A stretch of DNA of 58,467 bases. Source: Pseudonocardia sulfidoxydans NBRC 16205 (GTDB taxonomy: Bacteria; Actinomycetota; Actinomycetes; Mycobacteriales; Pseudonocardiaceae). Below, piece after piece: positions 33,006 to 42,339 of this stretch (position 1 is the first letter of the stretch; every line of letters starts with the position of its first letter). Made by a program: the position numbers and the translations under genes. The notes beneath the pieces were generated by a model that worked only from the letters and a program-made list of their open reading frames with translations, searched no databases and had not been told where the DNA came from. The DNA lies in contig NZ_BJVJ01000040.1 of the NCBI RefSeq assembly GCF_007989085.1, forward strand, positions 1-58,467. The letters are read 5' to 3'.

Positions 33006-34472
33006 ATGCCTCAACTGAAACGCGAGGAATGGTTCGACCTCGGTCGCAAGTTGGACTGGACGCCCGAATACGTGAGTAGGGAGGACCTCTTCCCCGAGTT
33101 CGCGACCGACGCCTCCGCCCTGCCCGCCGAGGTCTGGGAGGAGTGGGACGAGCCGTACAAGGTGTCCTACCGCGAGTACGTCGACATCCAACGGCAGAAG
33201 GACGAGGGGCTCTACGGCGTCAAGACCGCGGTCGGCCGCTCGCGCTACATCGAGGGTGCCGACCCCCGGTGGCGTGCGATCGTCAAGGAGCACTACGGCG
33301 TCGTGGCCCTGGCGGAGTACTTCGCCGGATTGTCGGAGGCCAAGCTCGCCCGATTCGCGCCGTCCGCGGCGTGGCGCACCGTGGCGACTCTCGGGATGCT
33401 CGACGAGATCCGCCACGGACAGCTCCAGCTGTTCTTCCCGCACTCGTACGTCAGGCAGGACGAGCAGTTCGACTGGGCGCACAAGATGTTCCACACCAAC
33501 GAGTGGGGCGCGATCGCCGCCCGCTCGCTGTTCAGTGACCTCTTCCTTGCCGGCACGGCGGTCGACGCGGCCATCGCGGAGACCTTCGTCTTCGAGACCG
33601 CGTTCACCAACCTGCAGTTCCTCGGCATGGCGTCGGACGCGCTCAAGGCCGGCGACGTCGAGTTCTCCTCGCTGCTGCAGTCGATCCAGACCGACGAGGC
33701 CCGCCACTCGCAGCAGGGCGCGGCGGTCATCGAGGTGCTGCGCAAACACGACCCGGACCACGCGCAGTACATCGTCGACAAGTCGGTGTGGCGCACCTGG
33801 AAGGTGTTCGCGCTGCTCACCGGCATGGGCATGGACTACTACATGCCGATCGAGCACCGCCGGCACTCCTTCAAGGAGTTCATGGAGGACATGATCCTCG
33901 ACCAGTTCAGCAAGTACATGCTGGACGCGGGCATGCAGCTGCCGTGGTACTGGGACCAGCTGATCGACGAGGTCGACAACTTCCACCACTCGATGCACCT
34001 CGGCTCCTGGACCTACCGCCCGACGCTCTGGTGGGACCCGGCCGCCGGCGTGTCCCCCGAGGAGCGCGAGTGGCTCGCGTCGAAGTACCCGACGTGGGAG
34101 CGCAACTGGGGCCGCAAGTGGGACGTGATCACTGCCAACGCGCGGGCCGGCCGCGAGGACCTCACCCTGCCGTCGACGCTGCCGGTGACCTGCAACCTGT
34201 GTCACCTGCCGATGACCGTGTGGAGCGACGAGGCGGCCCCGCTGCGCCTGGTCCGACGCGGTGGGCGCACCTATCGCTTCTGCTCGGACCCGTGTCAGTG
34301 GATCTTCGAGCAGGAGCCGGAGAAGTACCTCGGTCACGAAGCGCTGGCAGACAGGTTCGTCACGGGCCAGATCCAGCCACCAGACCTCAACGGGGCGCTG
34401 GGTTACATGGGCATCACACCCGAGATCGCCGGCAAGGACGCACTGGACTACGCCTGGGCGCGCGGGGCCTGA
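33006..34472 (+). CDS. tmoA: Toluene/benzene monooxygenase alpha (diiron) subunit (TmoA type)
   Basis: Catalytic subunit of a four-component aromatic or alkene monooxygenase. It can be aligned with toluene 4-monooxygenase TmoA without gaps through the active site: the iron ligands fall at the same numbers, Glu104, Glu134, His137 (LDEIRH), Glu197 (FVFE), Glu231 and His234 (TDEARH). The active-site Thr201 is present. Position 100 is Val and 103 is Ala, where I recall Ile and Gly in T4MO. The C-terminus keeps an intact Cys quartet (396, 399, 426, 430). The 488-residue length fits. GGAAAGGA lies 7 nt before the ATG. Isoprene monooxygenases are close relatives, so benzene as substrate is inferred from the neighbouring phenol and catechol genes. 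Confidence 0.94.
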   Translation: MPQLKREEWFDLGRKLDWTPEYVSREDLFPEFATDASALPAEVWEEWDEPYKVSYREYVDIQRQKDEGLYGVKTAVGRSRYIEGADPRWRAIVKEHYGVVALAEYFAGLSEAKLARFAPSAAWRTVATLGMLDEIRHGQLQLFFPHSYVRQDEQFDWAHKMFHTNEWGAIAARSLFSDLFLAGTAVDAAIAETFVFETAFTNLQFLGMASDALKAGDVEFSSLLQSIQTDEARHSQQGAAVIEVLRKHDPDHAQYIVDKSVWRTWKVFALLTGMGMDYYMPIEHRRHSFKEFMEDMILDQFSKYMLDAGMQLPWYWDQLIDEVDNFHHSMHLGSWTYRPTLWWDPAAGVSPEEREWLASKYPTWERNWGRKWDVITANARAGREDLTLPSTLPVTCNLCHLPMTVWSDEAAPLRLVRRGGRTYRFCSDPCQWIFEQEPEKYLGHEALADRFVTGQIQPPDLNGALGYMGITPEIAGKDALDYAWARGA

Positions 34473-34486
34473 GGGGGAGACGAGAC

Positions 34487-34741
34487 ATGGGCAACCCGAT
34501 GCCGGTCGTCGCGCACTTCCGCGGCGACTTCCTCTACAACCTGGTCCTCGTCGAGGACACCGACACCGTCTTCGAGGTGGCGCGCAAGTGCGCCGAGCAC
34601 TCGGTCGGCCGGCGCGTACCGGTGCAGGACGCCGGACTGCGCGTCGAGTACGCGGGTGCCGTGCTGGACGACTCGCTCACCGCCTCCGAAGCCGGCATCG
34701 TGCCGATGGAGGAAGTGATCGTCTCCTACGCGCCGCGATGA
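34487..34741 (+). CDS. tmoB: Monooxygenase gamma subunit (TmoB type)
   Basis: An 84-residue ubiquitin-fold-like subunit, the usual TmoB length. Segments VVAHFRGDFLYNLVLVEDTD, FEVARKCAEHSVGRRV and GIVPMEEVIVSYAPR are typical. It starts 14 bp after tmoA, and its stop overlaps the tmoC start (ATGA). Confidence 0.92.
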   Translation: MGNPMPVVAHFRGDFLYNLVLVEDTDTVFEVARKCAEHSVGRRVPVQDAGLRVEYAGAVLDDSLTASEAGIVPMEEVIVSYAPR

Positions 34742-35094
34742 CCGCCGAGACCGACGGGACCTGGCAGAGCGCCGGCCGCGCCGACGACGTCTGGGAGGGG
34801 GAGGCGTCCTTCCTGCGCCTCGGCGACGGGACCGCGGTGCTGCTCGTGAACACCGGCGGCACCGTCAAGGCCTTCCGCGGGCTGTGCCCGCACCAGGGCA
34901 ACACCCTCGACGACGCCGACTTCGACGGCGAGATCATCACCTGCCTCGCTCACATGTGGGAGTTCGACGCCGGCACGGGCGCGGGCGTCAATCCCACCAC
35001 CACCTGCCTGCCGGAGTACCCCTCAGAGATCCGCGACGGGGAGCTCTACGTCCGGACCCCCGTCTCAGCCAGCCAGAAGGCGAGCGTCGAATGA
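34738..35094 (+). CDS. tmoC: Rieske-type ferredoxin of the monooxygenase (TmoC type)
   Basis: A 118-residue soluble Rieske protein that carries electrons from the reductase to the hydroxylase. The 2Fe-2S ligands are Cys50 and His52 (CPHQGN) and Cys69 and His72 (CLAHMWEFD), the spacing of T4moC. It overlaps tmoB by 4 bp and tmoD by 4 bp. Confidence 0.94.
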   Translation: MTAETDGTWQSAGRADDVWEGEASFLRLGDGTAVLLVNTGGTVKAFRGLCPHQGNTLDDADFDGEIITCLAHMWEFDAGTGAGVNPTTTCLPEYPSEIRDGELYVRTPVSASQKASVE

Positions 35095-35432
35095 CCACAC
35101 ACCCACCGGAGACCGACCACGCCGACGCGGCACTCGTCGGACCGATCATGCAGTCCGGCGAGATGGCAGAGCTCGTCGCGGCCGCCATCGCCGAGGACAA
35201 CCCCGGGTCGGAGGTCCACCTCCGTGACGAGGGGTCCTACATCCACATCCACACCCGCGGCCGCTGCCGGCTGACCCGCAGCACCCTCGCCGAGCTGGCC
35301 GGGCGGCCGGTCCGCATCGGCGACGTGGAACCGCAGATGGCGTTCTTCGCGGGCCACATCATCACCACGACCGACGAGATCGTCTGGCACACGAAGCAGG
35401 GTGCGGCGCGTCCCACCCCGAAGGAGGGCTGA
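35091..35432 (+). CDS. tmoD: Monooxygenase effector/coupling protein (TmoD type)
   Basis: A 113-residue regulatory protein that docks on the hydroxylase and tunes catalysis. Recognised by VGPIMQSGEMAELVAAAIAE, EVHLRDEGSYIHIHTRGRC and FFAGHIITTTDEIVW. ATG 35091 overlaps the tmoC stop. It is cofactor-free. Confidence 0.92.
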   Translation: MTTHPPETDHADAALVGPIMQSGEMAELVAAAIAEDNPGSEVHLRDEGSYIHIHTRGRCRLTRSTLAELAGRPVRIGDVEPQMAFFAGHIITTTDEIVWHTKQGAARPTPKEG

Positions 35433-35437
35433 GACCG

Positions 35438-36456
35438 GTGAGCGAGCTTGCCCAGAAGCGACGCAGCTGGAGCCGCTACAGCGAGCGGCGCATCCCCACC
35501 GAGTACGAGTTCGTGTCGCACGACCTGCACTGGCACTACAAGCCGGGCCAGACGCCGTGGGAGATGTCCCCGGACCACGTCTGGAACCGGTGGTACGTCG
35601 AGCACCGCAACGATTCACCTTCCGGTGCTCGGACTGGAACGCGTTCCGCGACCCGGACATGCTCGTCTACCGCACCTACGTGCGGACGCAGGACGCGGCG
35701 GAGACCTACGTCGACGGCGTGATCGACGACCACGAGGCGCGCGGCTCCTACGGTCGGCTGTCCGCGGACTGGCTCACCGCGCTCGGAAAGGGCTACACCC
35801 CGTTCCGGTTCGTGGGGCATGGACTGCTGATGGCCGCGACGTATGTGATGTCGATGGCGCCGTCGAGCTACATCAGCAACGCGATCGGGTTCCAGGCCGG
35901 TGACGAGCTGAGGCGAATCCAGCGGATCGCCTACCAGACGCGTCAGCTGCAGCTGCACCACCCGGACCGCGAGTTCGGTGTGCACGACCGGCGCACCTGG
36001 GAGCAGGAGCCCGCGCTGCAGCCGCTGCGCAAGGCCGTGGAGTCGCACCTGGTCGAGCGGGACTGGGGCCGATCGTTCGTGGGCCTCTGCTTCCTGCTCA
36101 AGCCGGCGGTCGACGCGGTGTTCAACCTCCGGCTCGCGGAGGCGGCTGCCGCCAACGGCGACGAGCTCACCTCGGCGATGCACCGCAACCTGCACCGCGA
36201 CACCGTCCGCAGCAGGCGCTGGTCGGTCGCGCTCGCCCGCACCGCGATCGCGGACGAGCCGGCCAACCGGGCGTTGATCCAGGACTGGGTCGACGGGGCA
36301 CGCGAGTCGGTCCTCGCGGCCGTCGTCGACGCGTCGGCGCTGCTGTCGACGCCCGCGTTCGACCTCGACCCGGGTGAGACCCGGGGTGCGGCCGAGGAGG
36401 CCGTCGAGGCCGGGCTGCGCGGCATCGATGACGGCATGGACGAGCCGGAGGGCTGA
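35438..36456 (+). pseudogene. tmoE: Monooxygenase beta subunit (TmoE type), interrupted by a one-base deletion
   Basis: GTG 35438, 10 bp after an AAGGAGG site, opens the expected TmoE start: RRSWSRYSERRIPTEYEFVS then PWEMSPDHVWNRWYVEHRND. At 35618-35622 the frame breaks. One added base (CCT TTC instead of CCTTC) would restore NDSPFRCSDWNAFRDPDMLV, which has the same spacing as the equivalent TmoE block. The protein continues in the second frame (VYRTYVRTQDAAETYVDGVI, MAPSSYISNAIGFQAGDELR, HRNLHRDTVRSRRWSVALAR) to 36456. Either the gene is inactivated or the sequence has an error there; no slippery site is visible. Without this subunit the hydroxylase should not assemble. Confidence 0.85.
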
Positions 36457-36475
36457 CGGTCCGCTTCGCCGTTCG

Positions 36476-36505
36476 CCGGGCCCCGGCCGTGCCGGCGGGG
36501 CCCGG
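36476..36505 (+). terminator. Intra-operon hairpin between tmoE and the reductase gene
   Basis: Perfect 9-bp stem CCGGGCCCC (36476-36484) with GGGGCCCGG (36497-36505) and a 12-base loop, 20 bp past the tmoE stop and 30 bp before the reductase start. It could act as an attenuator or an RNA-stability element; no T-run follows. Confidence 0.5.
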
Positions 36506-36535
36506 TCCCATGCTGCTCGTCCCCGAGGAGGACCA

Positions 36536-37840
36536 ATGCTCCCGTCCACCGGAGCCGGTGTGGTCGTGGTCGGCGCCTCCGTCGCCGGCCTGCACGCCGC
36601 CGAGGCGCTGCGCGACGCCGACTATGCCGGGCCCGTCACCGTGCTCGACGCCGACCAGGAGCCCTCGTGCGACCGGCCGCCGTTGTCCAAGCAGTTGCTC
36701 GCCGGGGTCTGGACCCGCGAGCAGACACAGCTGCGCGACGCCGATGCCCTCGCCGGGCGCGGGATCGACGTCCGACACGGCGTCCGGGCCGTCGGGCTCG
36801 ACATCCAGTCATCCACATTGGATACCAGCGCCGGGCCGCTGCGCTACGACGGGCTCGTGGTGGCCACCGGGGCCACCGCACGCGACCTCCCCGGTGCCGG
36901 CACCCGGCCGGGCCTGTACACGCTGCGGACGCAGGCCGACTGCCTGGCGTTGCGCCGCGACCTCGAGGACGGCGCCGCACTGGTGGTCGTCGGCGCGGGG
37001 TTCATCGGCATGGAGGTCGCGGCGACCGCGCGCAGCCTCGGGGCCGAGGTGACCGTCGTCGACCCGCTCGAGGCGCCGATGCAGGGGGTGCTGGGACGCG
37101 ACGCCGGGCGCGCCCTGCAACGACTGCACGCTGAGCACGGCGTCGGGTTCCGGCTAGGGCGCGGCGTGCGGGTCGTGCACGGTGCGTCCCGGGTCGGGGC
37201 GGTCGAGCTCGACGACGAGTCCGTCGTCCGCGCCGATGCCGTCCTCGTGGGCATCGGTGCCCGGCCCGCGGCGGGCTGGCTGGCCGGTGCCGGTCTCGAC
37301 GTGTCGGCCGGCCTCGCGTGCGACCGGTACCTCGCCGCAGCGCCGCACGTCGTCGGCGCCGGCGACGTCGTCGACTGGTTCAACCCCCGCTACGGCCGGC
37401 GGATGCGCGTCGAGCACTGGACGAACGCCGCGCAGCAGGGTGCCATCGCGGCACGGAACCTGCTCGTCGCGCGCGTCGACCGGAACCCGGCCGATCTCGT
37501 GCCGTACTTCTGGTCCGATCAGTACGACGTCCGGATCCAGTTCAGCGGCGTCGCCGGCAGCGACGTCCGGGTACTGCCCCTCGGCTCCGCAACCCGACCA
37601 GAGCGTCGGGTCGTGCTCTCCGGACAGGACGGTGTGCTGACATCTGTCCTGGCGGTGGGGGTCGATCAAGCGTTCGTCCGCGCGCGCCGGATGCTGCGCC
37701 GCCGCACACCCATGGACGAGGCCGAGGCGACCGTCCGAACGCTGCTGGACGGAATCGAACCGCGAACAGCGGAATCCACAGACCCTGTCCCCGCGCACCC
37801 TTCGGCACCTCGTCGCGCCGGCTCGTCGACAGGACCGTGA
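36536..37840 (+). CDS. FAD-dependent ferredoxin reductase of the BphA4/rubredoxin-reductase type
   Basis: A 434-residue pyridine-nucleotide-disulphide-oxidoreductase-fold enzyme. The FAD site is VVVVGASVAGLHAAEAL (9-25), with DRPPLSKQLL characteristic of ferredoxin reductases. The NAD site is LVVVGAGFIGMEVA, and the FAD-closing motif is VVGAGDVVDW. It probably feeds the Rieske protein TmoC. The usual tmo operon instead has TmoF, a ferredoxin-FAD fusion like DmpP; this gene substitutes a BphA4-type enzyme lacking an iron-sulphur domain. GAGGAGG lies before ATG 36536. The C-terminal 30 residues are proline-rich. Confidence 0.9.
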   Translation: MLPSTGAGVVVVGASVAGLHAAEALRDADYAGPVTVLDADQEPSCDRPPLSKQLLAGVWTREQTQLRDADALAGRGIDVRHGVRAVGLDIQSSTLDTSAGPLRYDGLVVATGATARDLPGAGTRPGLYTLRTQADCLALRRDLEDGAALVVVGAGFIGMEVAATARSLGAEVTVVDPLEAPMQGVLGRDAGRALQRLHAEHGVGFRLGRGVRVVHGASRVGAVELDDESVVRADAVLVGIGARPAAGWLAGAGLDVSAGLACDRYLAAAPHVVGAGDVVDWFNPRYGRRMRVEHWTNAAQQGAIAARNLLVARVDRNPADLVPYFWSDQYDVRIQFSGVAGSDVRVLPLGSATRPERRVVLSGQDGVLTSVLAVGVDQAFVRARRMLRRRTPMDEAEATVRTLLDGIEPRTAESTDPVPAHPSAPRRAGSSTGP

Positions 37841-37885
37841 CGTCGGCGCGCCGTAGCGTCCGACCCGGCAGGTCGGGGCGGCACA

Positions 37886-38680
37886 TCAGCTGTGGTGGTC
37901 GCGAAGGAGTGTCGTGACTTCTTCCGAGGCCTCGGCCGGTGCGACATGCGCGACGCCGTCGAGAACCTCCAGACGACCGTGCACGACGCCGTCCGCGATC
38001 TCCCGCAGCGTCGCGACAGGAGTCGGCTGATCGTGACTACCGGCGACAGCGAGGACAGGAGCGGTGACCTTCCCCAGGCGGTCACGGACGTCGTAGGACG
38101 CCAGGGCTCGGCAGGCTCGTCCGTAGTCGACCGGGTCGGCCGCACGCAGCGAATCGAGCAGGGCGTCGGCCCGGTCGGGGTGACGTTCGCCGAAACCGGG
38201 CCCGAACCATCGCTGTCGGGACCCGTCGACCACTGCATCGACACCCGACCGCTCCACCAGGTCCGCCCGGTCGAGCCAGTTGCGGGGCTCGCCGATCCTC
38301 GCCCCCGTGCATATGAGCGACGCGGCGGCGACCCGGCCGGGGTGGTCGAGCAGCAGGTGGAGTCCGACCGCACCGCCGATCGAGTCGCCTGCGTAGTGGA
38401 TCTCCTGATTCCTGCCGCCGCCGCGGGCGGCGTCGACGGCGTCGAGAACTCCGTCGGCGAGGTCGGAAATCGTGAAGTCCGCCGCCGCTGCCGGACTGCG
38501 CCCATGACCGGGCAGGTCCCACGCGAGGACGTCGAACGCCTCGAGCAGCCCAGGCATGCACAGGCCCCACAACGCCGTCGCGGAGGTACCGAGGGACGGC
38601 CCGAGCACCAGAGCCGGTCGATCCGGCGCCGGTGCGGGACGAGTCAACGCGATCGTCGGGACGCGTGTCGTCGCACTCAT
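37886..38680 (-). CDS. pcaD: 3-oxoadipate enol-lactonase
   Basis: Alpha/beta-hydrolase that opens 3-oxoadipate enol-lactone. The 264-residue protein shows the nucleophile elbow YAGDSIGGAVG with Ser100, the acid VAGSHDQPTPV and the catalytic His in DGVAHVAPAE. LGPSLGTSATALW near residues 27-38 and WDLPGHGRSP are typical. ATG 38680 overlaps the pcaJ stop by 4 bp. Last gene of the pcaF-I-J-D operon; it completes the catechol branch beginning with catA, catB and catC in the other operon. Confidence 0.92.
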   Translation of the reverse strand: MSATTRVPTIALTRPAPAPDRPALVLGPSLGTSATALWGLCMPGLLEAFDVLAWDLPGHGRSPAAAADFTISDLADGVLDAVDAARGGGRNQEIHYAGDSIGGAVGLHLLLDHPGRVAAASLICTGARIGEPRNWLDRADLVERSGVDAVVDGSRQRWFGPGFGERHPDRADALLDSLRAADPVDYGRACRALASYDVRDRLGKVTAPVLAVAGSHDQPTPVATLREIADGVVHGRLEVLDGVAHVAPAEASEEVTTLLRDHHS

Positions 38681-39354
38681 CGGCCGGTACCGGAGCCGAC
38701 GACCCGGTCGAGGTGGAGCTCGAGCGGGGCCATCCGTTCGACCAGGCCGTCGACGTCGATGCCGTGGACCTCCAGGACGCGGACGCCGTCCGGGCCGACC
38801 GCGAAGGTCGCGAGGTCGGTGTAGACGCGTTCGATGCAGCCGACGCCGGTCAGCGGGTAGGTGCACGTCGGCACCAGCTTGGGCGTGCCCTGCTTGTCGA
38901 ACAGCGTCATCATCACCCAGACGCGCTTGGCGCCGATCGCGAGATCCATGGCGCCGCCGACGGCGGGGATCGCGTCGGGGGCGCCGGTGTGCCAGTTGGC
39001 GAGGTCGCCGCCGGCGGACACCTGGAACGCGCCGAGGACGCAGACGTCGAGGTGGCCGCCGCGCATCATCGCGAAGGAGTCGGCCTGATGGAAGTAGGCG
39101 GCCCCGGGCAACTCGGTGACGGGGATCTTGCCGGCGTTGATGAGGTCGGGGTCGATGTCGTCGCCGTGGGCTGCGGGGCCCATGGCGAGCATGCCGTTCT
39201 CGGTGTGCAGGACCACGCCGGAGCCGTCGGGGAGGTGGTCGGCGACGAGCGTGGGCTGCCCGATGCCGAGGTTGACGTAGGCGCCGTCGGGGTGTTCGCC
39301 CGCGATGTCGCGGGCGATCGCGGCCGCGATGTCGTCCTTGGTGCGGGTGTTCAC
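38677..39354 (-). CDS. pcaJ: 3-oxoadipate CoA-transferase subunit B
   Basis: Beta subunit of the class I CoA-transferase that moves CoA from succinyl-CoA to 3-oxoadipate. The 225-residue protein carries the catalytic Glu52 in LHTENGMLAMGP and the stretch NLGIGQPTLVADHLPDG. GTG 39354 overlaps the pcaI stop (GTGA). The transferase is heterodimeric with PcaI. Confidence 0.93.
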   Translation of the reverse strand: MNTRTKDDIAAAIARDIAGEHPDGAYVNLGIGQPTLVADHLPDGSGVVLHTENGMLAMGPAAHGDDIDPDLINAGKIPVTELPGAAYFHQADSFAMMRGGHLDVCVLGAFQVSAGGDLANWHTGAPDAIPAVGGAMDLAIGAKRVWVMMTLFDKQGTPKLVPTCTYPLTGVGCIERVYTDLATFAVGPDGVRVLEVHGIDVDGLVERMAPLELHLDRVVGSGTGR

Positions 39355-40024
39355 GCGGCGGCCTCCTGGGCGGCGGGGACGATGCGGTCGACGTAGACGC
39401 CGGGGGTGATCACGGCCTCGGGGTCGAGGGCGCCGGCGTCGACGACGCGGTCGACCTGCACCGCGACGGTACTGGCGGCCGTGGCCATGACGGGGCCGAA
39501 GTTGCGGGCGGTCCGGCGGTAGACGAGGTTGCCCATCCGGTCGGCGACGTGGGCCTTGACCAGCGCGAGGTCACCGTGGATTGGGTATTCGAGCAGGTAG
39601 GTGCGGCCGTCGATCTCCCGGACCTCCTTGCCCTCGGCCAGCGGGGTGCCGACGGCGGTGGGGCTGTAGAAGGCGCCGATGCCGGCGCCGGCGGCGCGCA
39701 ACCGTTCGGCGAGGTTGCCCTGGGGGACCACCTCGAGCTCGATGCGGCCGGAGCGGTAGAGGTCGTCGAAGACCCAGGAGTCGGTCTGGCGCGGGAAGGA
39801 ACAGACGATCTTGCGGACGCGGCCGGTCGCGAGCAGCGCGGCCAGCCCGGTGTCGCCGTTGCCGGCGTTGTTGGAGACGATCGTGAGGTCGGCGGCGCCC
39901 TGCCGGACGAGGGCGTCGACGAGTTCGACGGGCATGCCCGCCATGCCGAAGCCGCCGACGAGGACGGTCGACCCGTCGGCGGTGCCGGCGACGGCCTCGT
40001 CGTAGCCGGTGCAGATGCGGGCGG

Positions 40025-40028
<4 letters not shown>
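39351..40028 (-). CDS. pcaI: 3-oxoadipate CoA-transferase subunit A
   Basis: Alpha subunit of 225 aa with the glycine-rich CoA-transferase loop LVGGFGMAGMPVELVDALV and SNNAGNGDTGLAALL, then CSFPRQTDSWVFDD. GTG 40028 overlaps the pcaF stop by 4 bp. A much longer frame to 41285 exists only because the upstream DNA is open; it is not part of the gene. Confidence 0.93.
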
Positions 40029-41218
<1,190 letters not shown>

Positions 41219-41301
41219 GTCTCGACGGTAGGAACATCGGTCCATCACGTCCAATACTCATCGGACGTCCATTGATAAGCAACACGCATAGAATCTGCGG
41301 G
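41219..41301. promoter_or_regulatory. Divergent promoter region of pcaF and its LysR gene
   Basis: An 83-bp spacer. On the plus strand TAGAAT (41289-41294) lies 7 nt before the LysR GTG, a good -10 box for a leaderless message. CAAT (41252-41255) and ATTG (41271-41274) form inverted arms in the middle, a possible LysR contact site. No convincing pcaF promoter is defined. Confidence 0.45.
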
Positions 41302-42339
41302 GTGGAGCTCCGTCATCTCCGGTCGTTCGTCGTCCTGGCCGAGGAACGGCACTTCGGCCGTGCGGCGGCGCGGCTGCACATCGCCCAGCCGGCGCTGTCC
41401 CAGCAGCTCAGGCAGCTGGAACGGGAGACGGGCACCCGGCTGATGGATCGGTCGACGCGCCGGGTCGAGCTCACCGAGGCGGGCCGGTTGCTGCAGGGCC
41501 GCGCCGCCGAGATCCTCGCCGCTGTCGACCGCACGTCCGCCGATCTGGGGTCGCTCGCGGCGGGGCGCGCCGGACGGGCCCGGCTCGGGTTCGTCGGCAC
41601 CGCGACCTACGACGTGCTGCCGCGGGTCGCGCTGCGGGTACGCGAGGAGCTGCCCGAGGTGGAGCTCGACCTGTACGGCGAGCTGCTCGGGCCGGTGCTG
41701 CTCGACCGGCTGCGCCAGGGTGAGCTCGACATCGCCGTGCTGCGGCCCGGCCCCGCACCGCTCGACGACCTCGACGTCGTCCACCTGCGCGACGAGTCCC
41801 TGGTCGCGGTCCTGCCCGCGCACCACCCGAAGGCCGGCGCGGAGAGCGTGGCGCTGCGCGAGCTCGACGGGATGCAGCTGGTGACGCACCCGTCGGGGCA
41901 CCGGTCGACGATGCAGCCGCTCGTGCTCGACGTCTGCCGCCGGGCCGGCCTGGATCCCCGGGTGGTCGAGGTCGGCGAGACCGGGACGCTCGTCGCGTTC
42001 GTCGCGGCGGGTCTCGGGTTCGGTCTGGTCCCGGCCTCGGTGCACGCCCTGCGCCTCGACGGTGTCGCCTACGTCCCGCTCGCCGGCCGCCGGATCACGG
42101 CTGCGCTGGTCCTCGCGCGACGACGTGACCCCGCGCCCACGGTCGCCCGGGTCTCGGCGCTGGTCGCCGCGGTGTGCGCCCCGACGACGGACCACCGACG
42201 ACGGACCACCGACGACCGCCGACCGAGGACCGGCGCTGACCCGGGATGCTCGAGCGGGACGGGCGCGGCCGGCACCACCCCCGGTGACAGGCCTGGTGGC
42301 GGGCGCGGATCCGCGGATCGACCGGGCGTCAGTCCTTGA
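41302..42339 (+). CDS. LysR-family regulator, probable activator of the pca operon
   Basis: A 345-residue LysR protein. Winged helix: VELRHLRSFVVLAEERHFGR and AAARLHIAQPALSQQLRQLE. Sensory domain: LGFVGTATYDVLPRVALRVR and FVAAGLGFGLVPASVHALRL, closely similar to the LysR at 28956-29870, so the two are paralogues. After the LysR domain there is a 50-residue arginine-, glycine- and proline-rich tail. Its last 11 bp overlap the converging ppk2 gene. GTG 41302 with TAGAAT 7 nt upstream; no Shine-Dalgarno sequence. Confidence 0.88.
   Translation: MELRHLRSFVVLAEERHFGRAAARLHIAQPALSQQLRQLERETGTRLMDRSTRRVELTEAGRLLQGRAAEILAAVDRTSADLGSLAAGRAGRARLGFVGTATYDVLPRVALRVREELPEVELDLYGELLGPVLLDRLRQGELDIAVLRPGPAPLDDLDVVHLRDESLVAVLPAHHPKAGAESVALRELDGMQLVTHPSGHRSTMQPLVLDVCRRAGLDPRVVEVGETGTLVAFVAAGLGFGLVPASVHALRLDGVAYVPLAGRRITAALVLARRRDPAPTVARVSALVAAVCAPTTDHRRRTTDDRRPRTGADPGCSSGTGAAGTTPGDRPGGGRGSADRPGVSP

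Noticed and set aside
37860..37876. Small hairpin CCGACC-CGGCA-GGTCGG between the reductase gene and pcaD
   Set aside because: Only six base pairs and no T-run; possible terminator between converging genes but too weak to list.
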